The notes under the pieces are model-generated. The model was not told the DNA's origin. It made no database searches and saw only the letters and a list, made by a program, of their open reading frames with translations. This document shows positions 49,057-57,380 of a DNA stretch of 64,000 bases, piece by piece; within the stretch, counting starts at the first letter, position 1; each line of letters begins with the position of its first letter. The stretch is from Bacillus sp. T33-2 (GTDB lineage Bacteria; Bacillota; Bacilli; Bacillales; Cytobacillaceae). The stretch spans positions 1 to 64,000 of the forward strand of contig NZ_PGVB01000010.1 in assembly GCF_002860205.1 (NCBI RefSeq), read 5' to 3'. The translations under genes and the position numbers were made by a program.

Positions 49057-50289
49057 CTATCTAAGTTTTTTTAATCGATCGCTCTGGCTGATTATATCGG
49101 TAAGCCTGACACCAAAGTTTTCATCGATGACAACTACTTCGCCAGTGGCTATTAAGCGGTTATTCACAAGAATGTCGACCGGTTCTCCCGCAAGTTTATC
49201 GAGCTCAATGATCGATCCCGCTGACAATTCGAGTATTTCTTTTACTGACCGTTTCGTCCTTCCAAGCTCTACAGTCACCTGAAGTGGAATGTCAAGCAGC
49301 ATGTCCAGATTTTTAGCTTCAACTTGCTGCGGCTGGTGTGAATCAAAACTTGAAAACATAGCCGGCTGAATATTGGCCTGTACTCCAGCTGGCTGATGAG
49401 CGCCGAAATGCTGTGGGCCTGCAGGGATTCCGGCATTTACCGGTTCCTGCCAGCCTTGGCTTGCTGGCTGGGCCATCTGGGCTGTCTGCTGGTGGTTTAC
49501 TTCCCTTTGCTGCTGTCCCTGGCTCGATTGTGCACTCGCAGCACCGCCTGGGGCTGGCATTTCTGGCCCGCTCGTTTTGGCGGCTTCCGGTTTAACTTCA
49601 ACGGCCTGGGACGGATTCATCAGTTCATTTACAAGACTTCTCGCAAATTTAACCGGCAACAGCTGCATAATACTAGAATCTATGAGATTGCCAATCTTCA
49701 AAGAAAACGATATTTTTACAAGAATATCCTCATCTGGAATACTGTCAGTTCCTTCCCCTTCGTTTACGTTCAGTAAGTCGATCGAAGGCGGTGAAATATC
49801 GACCCGTTTGCTGAAGACAGTTGACATTGAAGTTGCGGCTGAACCCATCATCTGGTTCATTGCTTCCTGGACAGCACTCAGCTGGATTTCGTCCATGAGG
49901 TCCTTAGGGTTAAGCCCGTCCCCGCCAAGCATCAAATCAGCGATGATTGCTGCGTCATTTTGCTGAATGACAAGCATGTTGCTGCCTGAGAACCCTTCAG
50001 TGTAATGAACCTGAACAGCCACATACGGATCAGGAAACTCTTCTTGAAGCTTTGATTTCTCGACGACTGAAATAGTCGGTGTCGTGATTTCTACTTTCTG
50101 GTTTAATAACGTGGATAGCGCTGTCGCTGAACTGCCAAATGAAATATTCCCGATTTCGCCCAGGGCATCCTGTTCAATAAGAGAGACATACTCTTCCACG
50201 TTGAGGCCTGTTTCATCCTCGTCATCCTGTGTGCCTCTTAGTAAAGCATCTATTTCATCTTGTGAGAGCATGTCATCGCTCACCATCAT
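49057..50289 (-). CDS. fliY: Flagellar switch protein / CheY-P phosphatase FliY
   Basis: FliY is the Bacillus C-ring protein that combines a CheC-like phosphatase with FliN. The 410-residue protein has an N-terminal CheY-binding-like segment (LSQDEIDALL), two CheC-type motifs (LGEIGNISFGSSATA and VQEAMNQMMGSAATS), a Gln/Pro/Ala-rich linker (about 225-310) and a C-terminal FliN/SpoA domain (VTVELGRTKRSVKEILELSA). It overlaps fliM by 17 bases. Confidence 0.96.
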   Translation of the reverse strand: MMVSDDMLSQDEIDALLRGTQDDEDETGLNVEEYVSLIEQDALGEIGNISFGSSATALSTLLNQKVEITTPTISVVEKSKLQEEFPDPYVAVQVHYTEGFSGSNMLVIQQNDAAIIADLMLGGDGLNPKDLMDEIQLSAVQEAMNQMMGSAATSMSTVFSKRVDISPPSIDLLNVNEGEGTDSIPDEDILVKISFSLKIGNLIDSSIMQLLPVKFARSLVNELMNPSQAVEVKPEAAKTSGPEMPAPGGAASAQSSQGQQQREVNHQQTAQMAQPASQGWQEPVNAGIPAGPQHFGAHQPAGVQANIQPAMFSSFDSHQPQQVEAKNLDMLLDIPLQVTVELGRTKRSVKEILELSAGSIIELDKLAGEPVDILVNNRLIATGEVVVIDENFGVRLTDIISQSDRLKKLR

Positions 50290-51274
50290 CGTGTTCCCCC
50301 TTCAGTGTATCAAGCACTTGAATGGCTATTTTTTTGTTCATTTTACCTGGCTGGCCAACAAATTTAGGAATTTCGCCAATTTTTATCGTCAACGGCTCGT
50401 GGATTTGCTGGTTCAATTCGATGACATCCCCCGCATCAAGCATCAAGAAGTCCTGGATTGATATTTCCGATGTGCCAAGTTCAGCAATAACAGGGACTTC
50501 CGCCTTGTGAATTTCCTTTTGAAGCTCCAGGTTTTCCGCCGGCAGGCTTTCTTTCTTCTCAGACTGCATCCAATACCTGACTGACAGTTTTGGGATGATA
50601 GGTTCAAGGACGACATGCGGTATGCAAATATTCATCATTCCACTTGTTTCACCAATCGTGATATTTAAAGAAATAACGACAACCGTTTCATTCGGTGACA
50701 CCATTTGCAGGAACTGCGGATTGACTTCAAATTCTGTAAGCTGAGGTTCAATCTCAGCGACAGTCGCCCATGCTTCCCTGAAATTTTCAAATGACCGTTC
50801 AAACATATTGGACATGATTTTTGTCTCGATTTCAGTCAGGTTTTCAACATTGTTATGGCTGTCTCCTTTGCCCCCAAGGAGGCGGTCCATCATGGCGTAT
50901 GCCACATTCGGGTTGACTTCCATCAGGATGCTTCCCTCAAGCGGCGGAACATCGAAAACATTCAGGATCGTCATTTTTGGTATTGACCTGATAAATTCTT
51001 CGTATGGAATTTGATCAGCTGATGCCACATTAATTTGGATGTAAGTCCTCAGCTGGGCCGAGAAAAATGTTGTAAGCTGCCTGGCAAAATTTTCATGGAT
51101 TCGCGTGAGGCTTCGTATCTGGTCTTTTGAAAACCGGAGCGCCCTCCTAAAATCATAGACTTTGACCCGCTTCTCGGACTCCTCTTTTTTTAGCTCGTCA
51201 GCGTCCATTTCTCCTGTTGACAAAGCTGACAGCAAGGCATCAATTTCACTCTGGGATAAAACTTCTCCCGACAT
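50273..51274 (-). CDS. fliM: Flagellar motor switch protein FliM
   Basis: FliM binds CheY-P and switches rotation direction. The 333-residue protein has the N-terminal CheY-binding peptide (LSQSEIDALLSAL), a middle CheC-like domain (about 45-225) and a C-terminal SpoA domain (ISIQDFLMLDAGDVIELNQ). It precedes fliY, with which it forms the C-ring. Confidence 0.97.
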   Translation of the reverse strand: MSGEVLSQSEIDALLSALSTGEMDADELKKEESEKRVKVYDFRRALRFSKDQIRSLTRIHENFARQLTTFFSAQLRTYIQINVASADQIPYEEFIRSIPKMTILNVFDVPPLEGSILMEVNPNVAYAMMDRLLGGKGDSHNNVENLTEIETKIMSNMFERSFENFREAWATVAEIEPQLTEFEVNPQFLQMVSPNETVVVISLNITIGETSGMMNICIPHVVLEPIIPKLSVRYWMQSEKKESLPAENLELQKEIHKAEVPVIAELGTSEISIQDFLMLDAGDVIELNQQIHEPLTIKIGEIPKFVGQPGKMNKKIAIQVLDTLKGEHDDGER

Positions 51275-51320
51275 TGTCTCACCTCCATAACATGCGTGTA
51301 TTAAGATTCATGGTTACTCT

Positions 51321-51749
51321 TTATTGGAGGAGAGATCCGGTAATATAGACCTTTTCAACTTTTCCTTCCTGCATCAGGGCGTTGAGCTTCCCTTTCAAGG
51401 CTTCCTCCAGGCTTGCTTTCCCTTGACTAGCCTGCAAATCTTCTGTTTTTTTCTCTGACAGTTCATGGATGATAATATTACGAACCTGGAAGTCTCTTTT
51501 TTCCAGTTCCTCTTTTGCCTTTTTGCTGTCGGTTTGAATTTTGAATGAAATGCGGATAAAGTCATCCGATGCCAGGTTTGTTGTAATTTCCGGGATATCA
51601 ACCGATGACTCCAGAACTTCATCTATCGTCGGTCCTTTTGGCTTCTCCTCACCCGAAACCTTCAGGACCACCACGAGGGCAACCGCCCCGACAAGCGTGA
51701 TCGCAACAAGAAGGATTAGCATAGTCATGACAAGTTTATTATTCTTCAT
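51321..51749 (-). CDS. fliL: Flagellar basal-body protein FliL
   Basis: FliL is a single-pass membrane protein around the stator. The 142-residue form from MKNNKLVMTMLILL starts after AGGAAAAAG within the swrD end (11-base overlap) and is preferred to an ATG 30 bases upstream. A membrane helix (about 6-30) precedes a periplasmic-type domain containing VDIPEITTNLASDDFIRISF. Confidence 0.93.
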   Translation of the reverse strand: MKNNKLVMTMLILLVAITLVGAVALVVVLKVSGEEKPKGPTIDEVLESSVDIPEITTNLASDDFIRISFKIQTDSKKAKEELEKRDFQVRNIIIHELSEKKTEDLQASQGKASLEEALKGKLNALMQEGKVEKVYITGSLLQ

Positions 51750-51969
51750 CTTCTTTTTCCTCCAGCAATTGTCTTCCAATAAGGCTGACAGATTGATAGA
51801 ATTCTTTCACCAATTGACACACTTGTATTTCTGATTCCTTCACGATAAATTTTTTGCCATTAGTCAATGTTATCGTCGTGTCAGGAAAGGATTCGACTGT
51901 TTCTATGTAAATGGCATTGATTAAAAATGATTTTCCGTTTAATCGCGTAACGTTTATCAATTTATTCAC
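51739..51969 (-). CDS. swrD: SwrD / FlbD-family flagellar protein
   Basis: This 76-residue protein begins MNKLINVTRLNGKSFLINAI and fits the FlbD family, whose B. subtilis member SwrD (YlzI) increases flagellar motor power and swarming. The family is found almost only in flagellar operons. It lies between flgE and fliL, as in B. subtilis. Confidence 0.92.
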   Translation of the reverse strand: MNKLINVTRLNGKSFLINAIYIETVESFPDTTITLTNGKKFIVKESEIQVCQLVKEFYQSVSLIGRQLLEEKEDEE

Positions 51970-52012
51970 AGGGGCTAAAAGCTTGCAGCCTTTAGCCCTG
52001 CTCCTTCCTTAT

Positions 52013-53842
52013 CTATCTTTTCAGGTTGACAAGCTCCTGCAGAATTTCATCAGAAGTCGTTATGATTCTGGTATTCGCCTGAAAACCACGCTGTGCAGTA
52101 ATCATTTCGGTGAACTCTTCAGACAGGTCTACGTTTGACATTTCCAGTGAACCGGAAGCAATAGTCCCGCGGCCGTCGCCACCGATAGAAATATCAGCTG
52201 TTCCAGAGTTGATTGATTCCTGGAATAGATTTCCTGCCGCCTTTGTTAAACCTGAACTATTGCTGAATTTCGCAATTGCAAGCTGTCCCAATGCCCCGAT
52301 CAATCCATTTGAATACACACCGCTGATTTCACCGCCTGCGCCTATGTTAAAGCTTTCAAGCTTACCTTCGGTATTTCCGTTAGGATTTCCTAAAGCAGTT
52401 AGAGTTCCTTCATTCTGTGTAAGCGCAGTGAAATCGAACTCGATTCCCGCTAGTATTTTCTTGCTTTCATCCGCTATTGTGGCAGGATCGTTGTTGTATC
52501 CAGATGGAATTGGCAGATTCATTGTTATTTTTGAAGAAGCTTGTGGAATTCTGCCATTAACGAATGTCAGTGTTTCGTCCGGCTGGGTAGCCGCATTTAC
52601 GTTGACTGTCCACTCATCACCATCTTGCGGGTTCTTTGCTTTTACATTGATCGTCCATTTGTCATTGTTTGCCAATGTAAGACCGGAAAGATCCAGCTCA
52701 ATACCATCAACTATTTCTTTTCCTCCTGCAAATGGAAGAGTTGTTGAAGTTGTTGTACCACCGGAACTTTTAACAAGAGTATAGGTTGGCGGAACTGCCG
52801 GTGTTGCGCTTGGATCCACATTGTATGTTACAGTCCATGTTGAATCAGCAGTACCGGTATATGTGGTAGGGTCAGTAACCTTCATATTTCCAGATGATCC
52901 AGCTGTTTGCTTTGGAACAGCAGATGATTCCTTTGCAAAACCTGAAACATCCAGTTCCAAGCCTTCGAGATCAGGTGAAGTTAATTTTCCTGTATCAGGA
53001 TCTAAAGTTAGATCGACTGTTGTGCCATTTTTAGTTAATTGGTACTTAGGATTGGCCACTGCAGGTGGAGTAACTGTTGGATTGCTGTAAGATATTGTCC
53101 AGTCCTGATCAACTGCAGTACCTGTATAAGCATCCGGCTTTGTAATTTTCAGTCCGCCTGTTGCTGATGCTGATGCAGGCATCGGGGTTTTGTTGGCGAA
53201 AATGCCCCAGTTATTTTCAGATACCTTTTTAAAATAAACCGTAGCCGTTCTCTGAATGCCTTGTTCGTCTACCACCTTAATTTGCTGTGAGTGGATCGCT
53301 CCGAGATTGGCATTGGCAGCCAAATTCTCGGAGAAGACAATTCCTGTTGTAGTGACAGGCGGTAATACTGCGTTGACATTTACCGTTACATCGCCATATT
53401 CATTTGTCAGATTCCCGGCGTTATCATATTTAAAAGCCTGAACTTTTAAGCCATCTGAATTGACCAATGAGCCGTTGTCATCCAAATAGAAATTTCCGGC
53501 CCTTGTATAAAACTCAGCGTCACCTTGGCTAACGACAAAATATCCGTCCCCATCAATCCCAAGGTCAAGTGTGCGCCCTGTTGTCTGCAAGCTTGATCCA
53601 GTATGTATTGTATCGATGGTTGCCAATGTCGAGCCAAGCCCCACCTGCATAGGGTTTTTCCCTCCGCGATTTGCCTGTGCTGCAGTAGCACCTGCCATTG
53701 TTTGGTTCATGGCATCCTTAAATGTTACACGGCCTTTTTTGTAGCCGTAAGTATTGACATTGGCGATATTGTTTCCTATTACATCCAGTTTTGTCTGGAA
53801 GTTTTTCATACCGCTTATTCCTGAGTACATTGAGCGAAGCAT
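52013..53842 (-). CDS. flgE: Flagellar hook protein FlgE, enlarged
   Basis: FlgE builds the hook. The conserved ends are clear: N-terminal MLRSMYSGISGMKNFQTKLD with IGNNIANVNTYGYK, the FlgE D1 part to about residue 200, and the C-terminal SNVDLSEEFTEMITAQRGFQ. At 609 residues it is more than twice the roughly 264 of B. subtilis FlgE. The extra length includes two related segments (229-302 and 318-389) with the pattern lK(I/V)tdPxxYTGTA...WT(I/V)(S/T)Y and LELDVSG/IELDLSG, so it looks like an internal duplication of a beta-rich domain. Confidence 0.94.
   Translation of the reverse strand: MLRSMYSGISGMKNFQTKLDVIGNNIANVNTYGYKKGRVTFKDAMNQTMAGATAAQANRGGKNPMQVGLGSTLATIDTIHTGSSLQTTGRTLDLGIDGDGYFVVSQGDAEFYTRAGNFYLDDNGSLVNSDGLKVQAFKYDNAGNLTNEYGDVTVNVNAVLPPVTTTGIVFSENLAANANLGAIHSQQIKVVDEQGIQRTATVYFKKVSENNWGIFANKTPMPASASATGGLKITKPDAYTGTAVDQDWTISYSNPTVTPPAVANPKYQLTKNGTTVDLTLDPDTGKLTSPDLEGLELDVSGFAKESSAVPKQTAGSSGNMKVTDPTTYTGTADSTWTVTYNVDPSATPAVPPTYTLVKSSGGTTTSTTLPFAGGKEIVDGIELDLSGLTLANNDKWTINVKAKNPQDGDEWTVNVNAATQPDETLTFVNGRIPQASSKITMNLPIPSGYNNDPATIADESKKILAGIEFDFTALTQNEGTLTALGNPNGNTEGKLESFNIGAGGEISGVYSNGLIGALGQLAIAKFSNSSGLTKAAGNLFQESINSGTADISIGGDGRGTIASGSLEMSNVDLSEEFTEMITAQRGFQANTRIITTSDEILQELVNLKR
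52676..53158 (-). repeat. Internal duplication in flgE
   Basis: Residues 229-302 and 318-389 of the hook protein share order and motifs: a KITKPDAYTGTA/KVTDPTTYTGTA start, a WTISY/WTVTY strand, a YQLTKNGTT/YTLVKSSGG strand and an LELDVSG/IELDLSG end. The DNA copies have diverged, so the duplication is not recent. Confidence 0.7.
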
Positions 53843-53921
53843 TTTTCCATTACTCCTTTCGATTATGGGCTGCTTCTTTCAGTCCGCAAGCCCTCGGCCT
53901 CCTTGTCCAGGTCCAGCCAGG

Positions 53922-54311
53922 TTAATTTTCTAACACAATCGTTCCATTGATATTCGTAAAAATTTGAGCAGAAGCCTCTTTCCGATCCATTGCCGTTATG
54001 ACTGTATTGTTTTTCGCACTGACAATTAACGCTGCATCCCTCAACAGCACGAGTGAATCTTTCACTCCCATTTTTTTCGCTTCTTCCACTTTTTTCTCAA
54101 TCTGTCCCCAGCGGGTGTCATCAATATGGATTCCCCGTTGTTCGAGCCTGGCCGTTGCATGTTTGCTTATGGTCAGCTTATTGCCTTCCTGGAGGGCAGA
54201 TTGCAATTGTAGCGAGAACGGGCTGTGCACCGGCTTTTTACTTACAGCTGTGCGCAAAGGCTGTGAAGCTGCGTGCTGCGATTGAATCGGGCGAAAATTC
54301 GCTTTATCCAT
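53922..54311 (-). CDS. Conserved flagellar operon protein (TIGR02530 type)
   Basis: This 129-residue protein fits a small family found in flagellar operons of Firmicutes between flgD and flgE. Its core is ISKHATARLEQRGIHIDD, DSLVLLRDAALIVSAKNNTV and a C-terminal ITAMDRKEASAQIFTNINGT. No function is established that I know of. Its place and its conserved QIFTNINGT end suggest a role in hook assembly. The N-terminal 45 residues are variable and Ser/Gln-rich. Confidence 0.85.
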   Translation of the reverse strand: MDKANFRPIQSQHAASQPLRTAVSKKPVHSPFSLQLQSALQEGNKLTISKHATARLEQRGIHIDDTRWGQIEKKVEEAKKMGVKDSLVLLRDAALIVSAKNNTVITAMDRKEASAQIFTNINGTIVLEN

Positions 54312-54328
54312 GCAACCACTACCTTAAC

Positions 54329-54967
54329 TTACTGAATTTTTATGATCTGTGCCGGGCCAATGGCCGTTTTGTGTTCATCGTTCAGCTGGAATTCTGTTTT
54401 CCCATTCTTGAACGAAACCGATAATACTGCGGCTGTTTTTTCATTCTTCTCTGAATCCAAATAACTGATGGTCCTGCCAATCAGCATGCTGGCCTGAAGG
54501 ATCTGGTTCTGGCCAGGGGAGTCATTTATTTGCGAGATGTTTCCTGGCTCAAGTTCTGTCCCATCTTCCAAAATGAATTTCACATTTCCGTCATTAAACT
54601 GGATTGATGCCACCTTGCCCGCGCCTTCCGTTATTACCGGCTTGCCGCTGCCGTCTTCCGGCTGGCTGATTGTATGCCATGTAACTTCTTTTCCTACAAA
54701 CGGAGTGTAAGTGGTTAAATTGTTTTGCTCTTGAACCTTTACAAGCTTCTCAATTGAGCTTCCCATATTGGTGATTTGTTCAAGGGTAGAAAATGTAGCC
54801 ATTTGGGCAACGAAATCCTTATCCTGCATCGGGTTCAGCGGATCCTGATTTTTAAGCTGGGTCATCAGGATTTTTAAGAAATCATCCTTCCCCAGTATGT
54901 CTGAACCGGTCTTGCGCTCTTTTTGGTAATTCGTTAGCAAGTAAGAAGAATCGATCGTATTTGCCAT
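54329..54967 (-). CDS. flgD: Flagellar hook capping protein FlgD
   Basis: FlgD caps the growing hook and guides FlgE assembly. The 212-residue protein has the conserved N-terminal segment LGKDDFLKILMTQLKNQDPL and DKDFVAQMATFSTLEQITNM. The C-terminal part is short, without the large Tudor/FnIII module of enteric FlgD. It follows fliK by 9 bases. Confidence 0.95.
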   Translation of the reverse strand: MANTIDSSYLLTNYQKERKTGSDILGKDDFLKILMTQLKNQDPLNPMQDKDFVAQMATFSTLEQITNMGSSIEKLVKVQEQNNLTTYTPFVGKEVTWHTISQPEDGSGKPVITEGAGKVASIQFNDGNVKFILEDGTELEPGNISQINDSPGQNQILQASMLIGRTISYLDSEKNEKTAAVLSVSFKNGKTEFQLNDEHKTAIGPAQIIKIQ

Positions 54968-54976
54968 ATTAATCTC

Positions 54977-56269
54977 CTATACTTCTGTATTGATCAGTGC
55001 TTCCGCAAACGAAAGCCCGGATTCATTGCTTTGTTTTTTATTTTCCTTTTCCTGCTGCTGTTCCTGTCTTTGGTGCTGCTGGCTGTCCCTGTTTAAATAC
55101 CTCTCCTGCTGGGATGGCTGCTGGGAAATTTCAATTCTGTCAACTGTAATATTCTGGGCTGTAAAAGCTTGTTTAAGGCCATTCAATTGAGCTTCAAGTG
55201 TTTCCTTTGCAGCACCCGTCATGGTGAGGATCCTTGCCGACATCACCGTTCCTGACTGGACCAGTTCAATCCTTATCCCGCCCAAATGCTCTGGAAACAG
55301 CTTGATGAACAGCTTTTGTGACCCTCCCGTGTTAGAAAACTGCGATTTTGCCAGGATGGACTCGAATTGCTTGATCAACTGCTCGGACGAAACCGCCTTT
55401 TCGCCATTGGTCATTGTCAGCACCATCTGTTCAGCCTTTGACATCTGGGGAATGAACAGGGTTTGGCCTGCCAAACCTTCCAGTTTCACGGGCTGTTTTG
55501 GTTCAGTAGTTTGATTAACTTCCTGAAAAACGATTTTTTTTGATGCAGGCATGTTTAACTCGGCGGCAAGCTGGGTAAATTTATTTTGGATAAATTCGCT
55601 ATAGGCTGGCTTTTGAGTCTCCTTTACCAAATTGGTGACTTTTTCGGCAAGTTCACTGATAAGGTTTTTAAGGCTTGCATGACTGTCATTAAACGAGTCC
55701 TTCTGCGTTAACATTAAATCAAACAGCTTGGCCACTTTCACCGTATCAACGGTTTTTTTATCCATTGCCAGCTTGAACTGGTCAGTTGGAAGGTTAAGAA
55801 TGCCTGTCAGCAACACAGCGATAGCATCCATGATTTCCTGTTCACTGTTGCTGTCGGCTGCTGCTTCCTGTGCCGTAACATCCATCTTTAATAAATCTGC
55901 CATAATCGCTTCCATCTGCTCGTCAGTTACACCGAAATAGGCAAATGATGCTTTCAACAAATCAGGCTCTGCACCTGACAACGCTGCATCCAGCAGGGCT
56001 CCGCCGCCTTCAAGCGCTATAAGGTCGCCAGTGTCCAGCAGCTCTGCCAGCTGGCCGAGTTCGTGATGGGAAAGGCCGGTCGCCTCTTCCTGGCTGCCTA
56101 TCATTTCGTTATTGACTGCAGGATTGTTTAACAAGGCGGTAAAAACACCGACAAAGCTATTCGGGCTGTTTAAAACATCCGCAAAACCCTCACCGCTATT
56201 TGCCTGGGATTTGCCGGTTGTTGCGGCGGCGATGGTAGTATTTATTAAACCTAATCCTCCGATTTCCAA
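54977..56269 (-). CDS. fliK: Flagellar hook-length control protein FliK
   Basis: FliK measures hook length and triggers the FlhB switch. The 430-residue protein has a long variable N-terminal part and the conserved FliK_C domain (about 315-385; LFIKLFPEHLGGIRIELVQS), then a Gln/Glu/Lys-rich tail typical of FliK (QHQRQEQQQEKENKKQ). It lies between ylxF and flgD. Confidence 0.92.
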   Translation of the reverse strand: MEIGGLGLINTTIAAATTGKSQANSGEGFADVLNSPNSFVGVFTALLNNPAVNNEMIGSQEEATGLSHHELGQLAELLDTGDLIALEGGGALLDAALSGAEPDLLKASFAYFGVTDEQMEAIMADLLKMDVTAQEAAADSNSEQEIMDAIAVLLTGILNLPTDQFKLAMDKKTVDTVKVAKLFDLMLTQKDSFNDSHASLKNLISELAEKVTNLVKETQKPAYSEFIQNKFTQLAAELNMPASKKIVFQEVNQTTEPKQPVKLEGLAGQTLFIPQMSKAEQMVLTMTNGEKAVSSEQLIKQFESILAKSQFSNTGGSQKLFIKLFPEHLGGIRIELVQSGTVMSARILTMTGAAKETLEAQLNGLKQAFTAQNITVDRIEISQQPSQQERYLNRDSQQHQRQEQQQEKENKKQSNESGLSFAEALINTEV

Positions 56270-56315
56270 TTATATTTTCACCTCCTTTCATAGATGCGGG
56301 GCAGATTTTGTCAGA

Positions 56316-56924
56316 CTAGGGCAATTGCTGATCTTCAGTTTCGTTTGTCAGCATTTCCGTATATTTTGCTGCTTCTTCAGGAGTCATTTTTTCCATGATT
56401 GCAGCAAGTGTATCTGCCTTTATGTTTGTCAGGATTTTAAGTGCCTCTTCATCCGTCATTTTGGCAATGATCGGTGCCGCACTCTTCGGCGACATAGATT
56501 CATAGGTGCGCACTATATCCTTAAAGGCCCGTTTATTTTCCTCTTGTATCGCGGTCAATTCATCAATTTGCGCTTCAAGCTGTTGCTTTTCGAGTTGAAC
56601 GCGCTCGATATCTTTGCCGTTGTTGTCAATTTTTTTTTGCAGCTGCTCTATTTTCGCTTCCCGGTCCTTCATTTCAGCTTCGAGGCCGGCAATTTGTTTT
56701 TCGTATTCTTTAACTGACTCTTTCTTTTCACCCTTCATTAGTCCTGAAACAAATGGAATTTTTGCCCCGATGTCGTTCGCTTTCTCAAACACGTTGACCC
56801 CTGCAAATGTCAGGACTATCAAGGCCACGGTTATCGCAAACAATGAAGGGATCAGGATAACGATCAGAAACCATTGCAGCTTGCTCTGGGGCTTGTCTTT
56901 TATTTCCTCTAAGTCCTTTTGCAT
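56316..56924 (-). CDS. ylxF: MotE/MgtE-N-like protein YlxF
   Basis: YlxF is a conserved flagellar-locus protein. The 202-residue protein has one membrane helix (about 18-42), a long coiled coil (about 72-135) and a C-terminal MgtE-N-like helical domain (SMSPKSAAPIIAKMTDEEAL, NIKADTLAAIMEKMTPEEAA), the architecture of the MotE group. MotE helps stators in rhizobia; the Bacillus role is not settled. It lies between fliJ and fliK. Confidence 0.88.
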   Translation of the reverse strand: MQKDLEEIKDKPQSKLQWFLIVILIPSLFAITVALIVLTFAGVNVFEKANDIGAKIPFVSGLMKGEKKESVKEYEKQIAGLEAEMKDREAKIEQLQKKIDNNGKDIERVQLEKQQLEAQIDELTAIQEENKRAFKDIVRTYESMSPKSAAPIIAKMTDEEALKILTNIKADTLAAIMEKMTPEEAAKYTEMLTNETEDQQLP

Positions 56925-56932
56925 AAAATCAC

Positions 56933-57376
56933 CTAATTTCCACGGTTCATATACTGCTGGATCGAGATTTCATCCATCATCTTGCCTTCTTCATATTTCT
57001 CGTTGGCTATATATTGATGGAAATCTTTTTCTCTGATTTTTTCATATTTCTTTACTTCAATATTTTTCTCCATCAGCTGAACCTGCTGATAATTCATCCG
57101 GTTTCGGGCGTTGATGACCATTTGCTGGTAGTGCTCGATCGTTTTTTGAAGATTTCCGATAAACTGCTGATGATGGCGGATTTCCTGGACGGGAAGTCCT
57201 TTCTGCAGCCGTTCGGACTGGAATGATTCCATGTCTTCCTTTTTTTTAAGCAGTCGATAAAGGTGTTCAGCCGCATCTTCGAATTTACGGACGGTGTCCT
57301 GATAGACGGCCTGGGCCTCGTCTTTTTCCCTGGAACGGAGGGTCAGGATTTTTTCGAATTTATATTGGTAGACCAT
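56933..57376 (-). CDS. fliJ: Flagellar export chaperone FliJ
   Basis: FliJ is the coiled-coil stalk of the FliHIJ export ATPase. The 147-residue protein is almost wholly coiled coil, beginning MVYQYKFEKILTLRSREKDE with the FliJ pattern through residue 120. It follows fliI by 4 bases, the standard arrangement. Confidence 0.94.
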   Translation of the reverse strand: MVYQYKFEKILTLRSREKDEAQAVYQDTVRKFEDAAEHLYRLLKKKEDMESFQSERLQKGLPVQEIRHHQQFIGNLQKTIEHYQQMVINARNRMNYQQVQLMEKNIEVKKYEKIREKDFHQYIANEKYEEGKMMDEISIQQYMNRGN

Positions 57377-57380
57377 ATAA

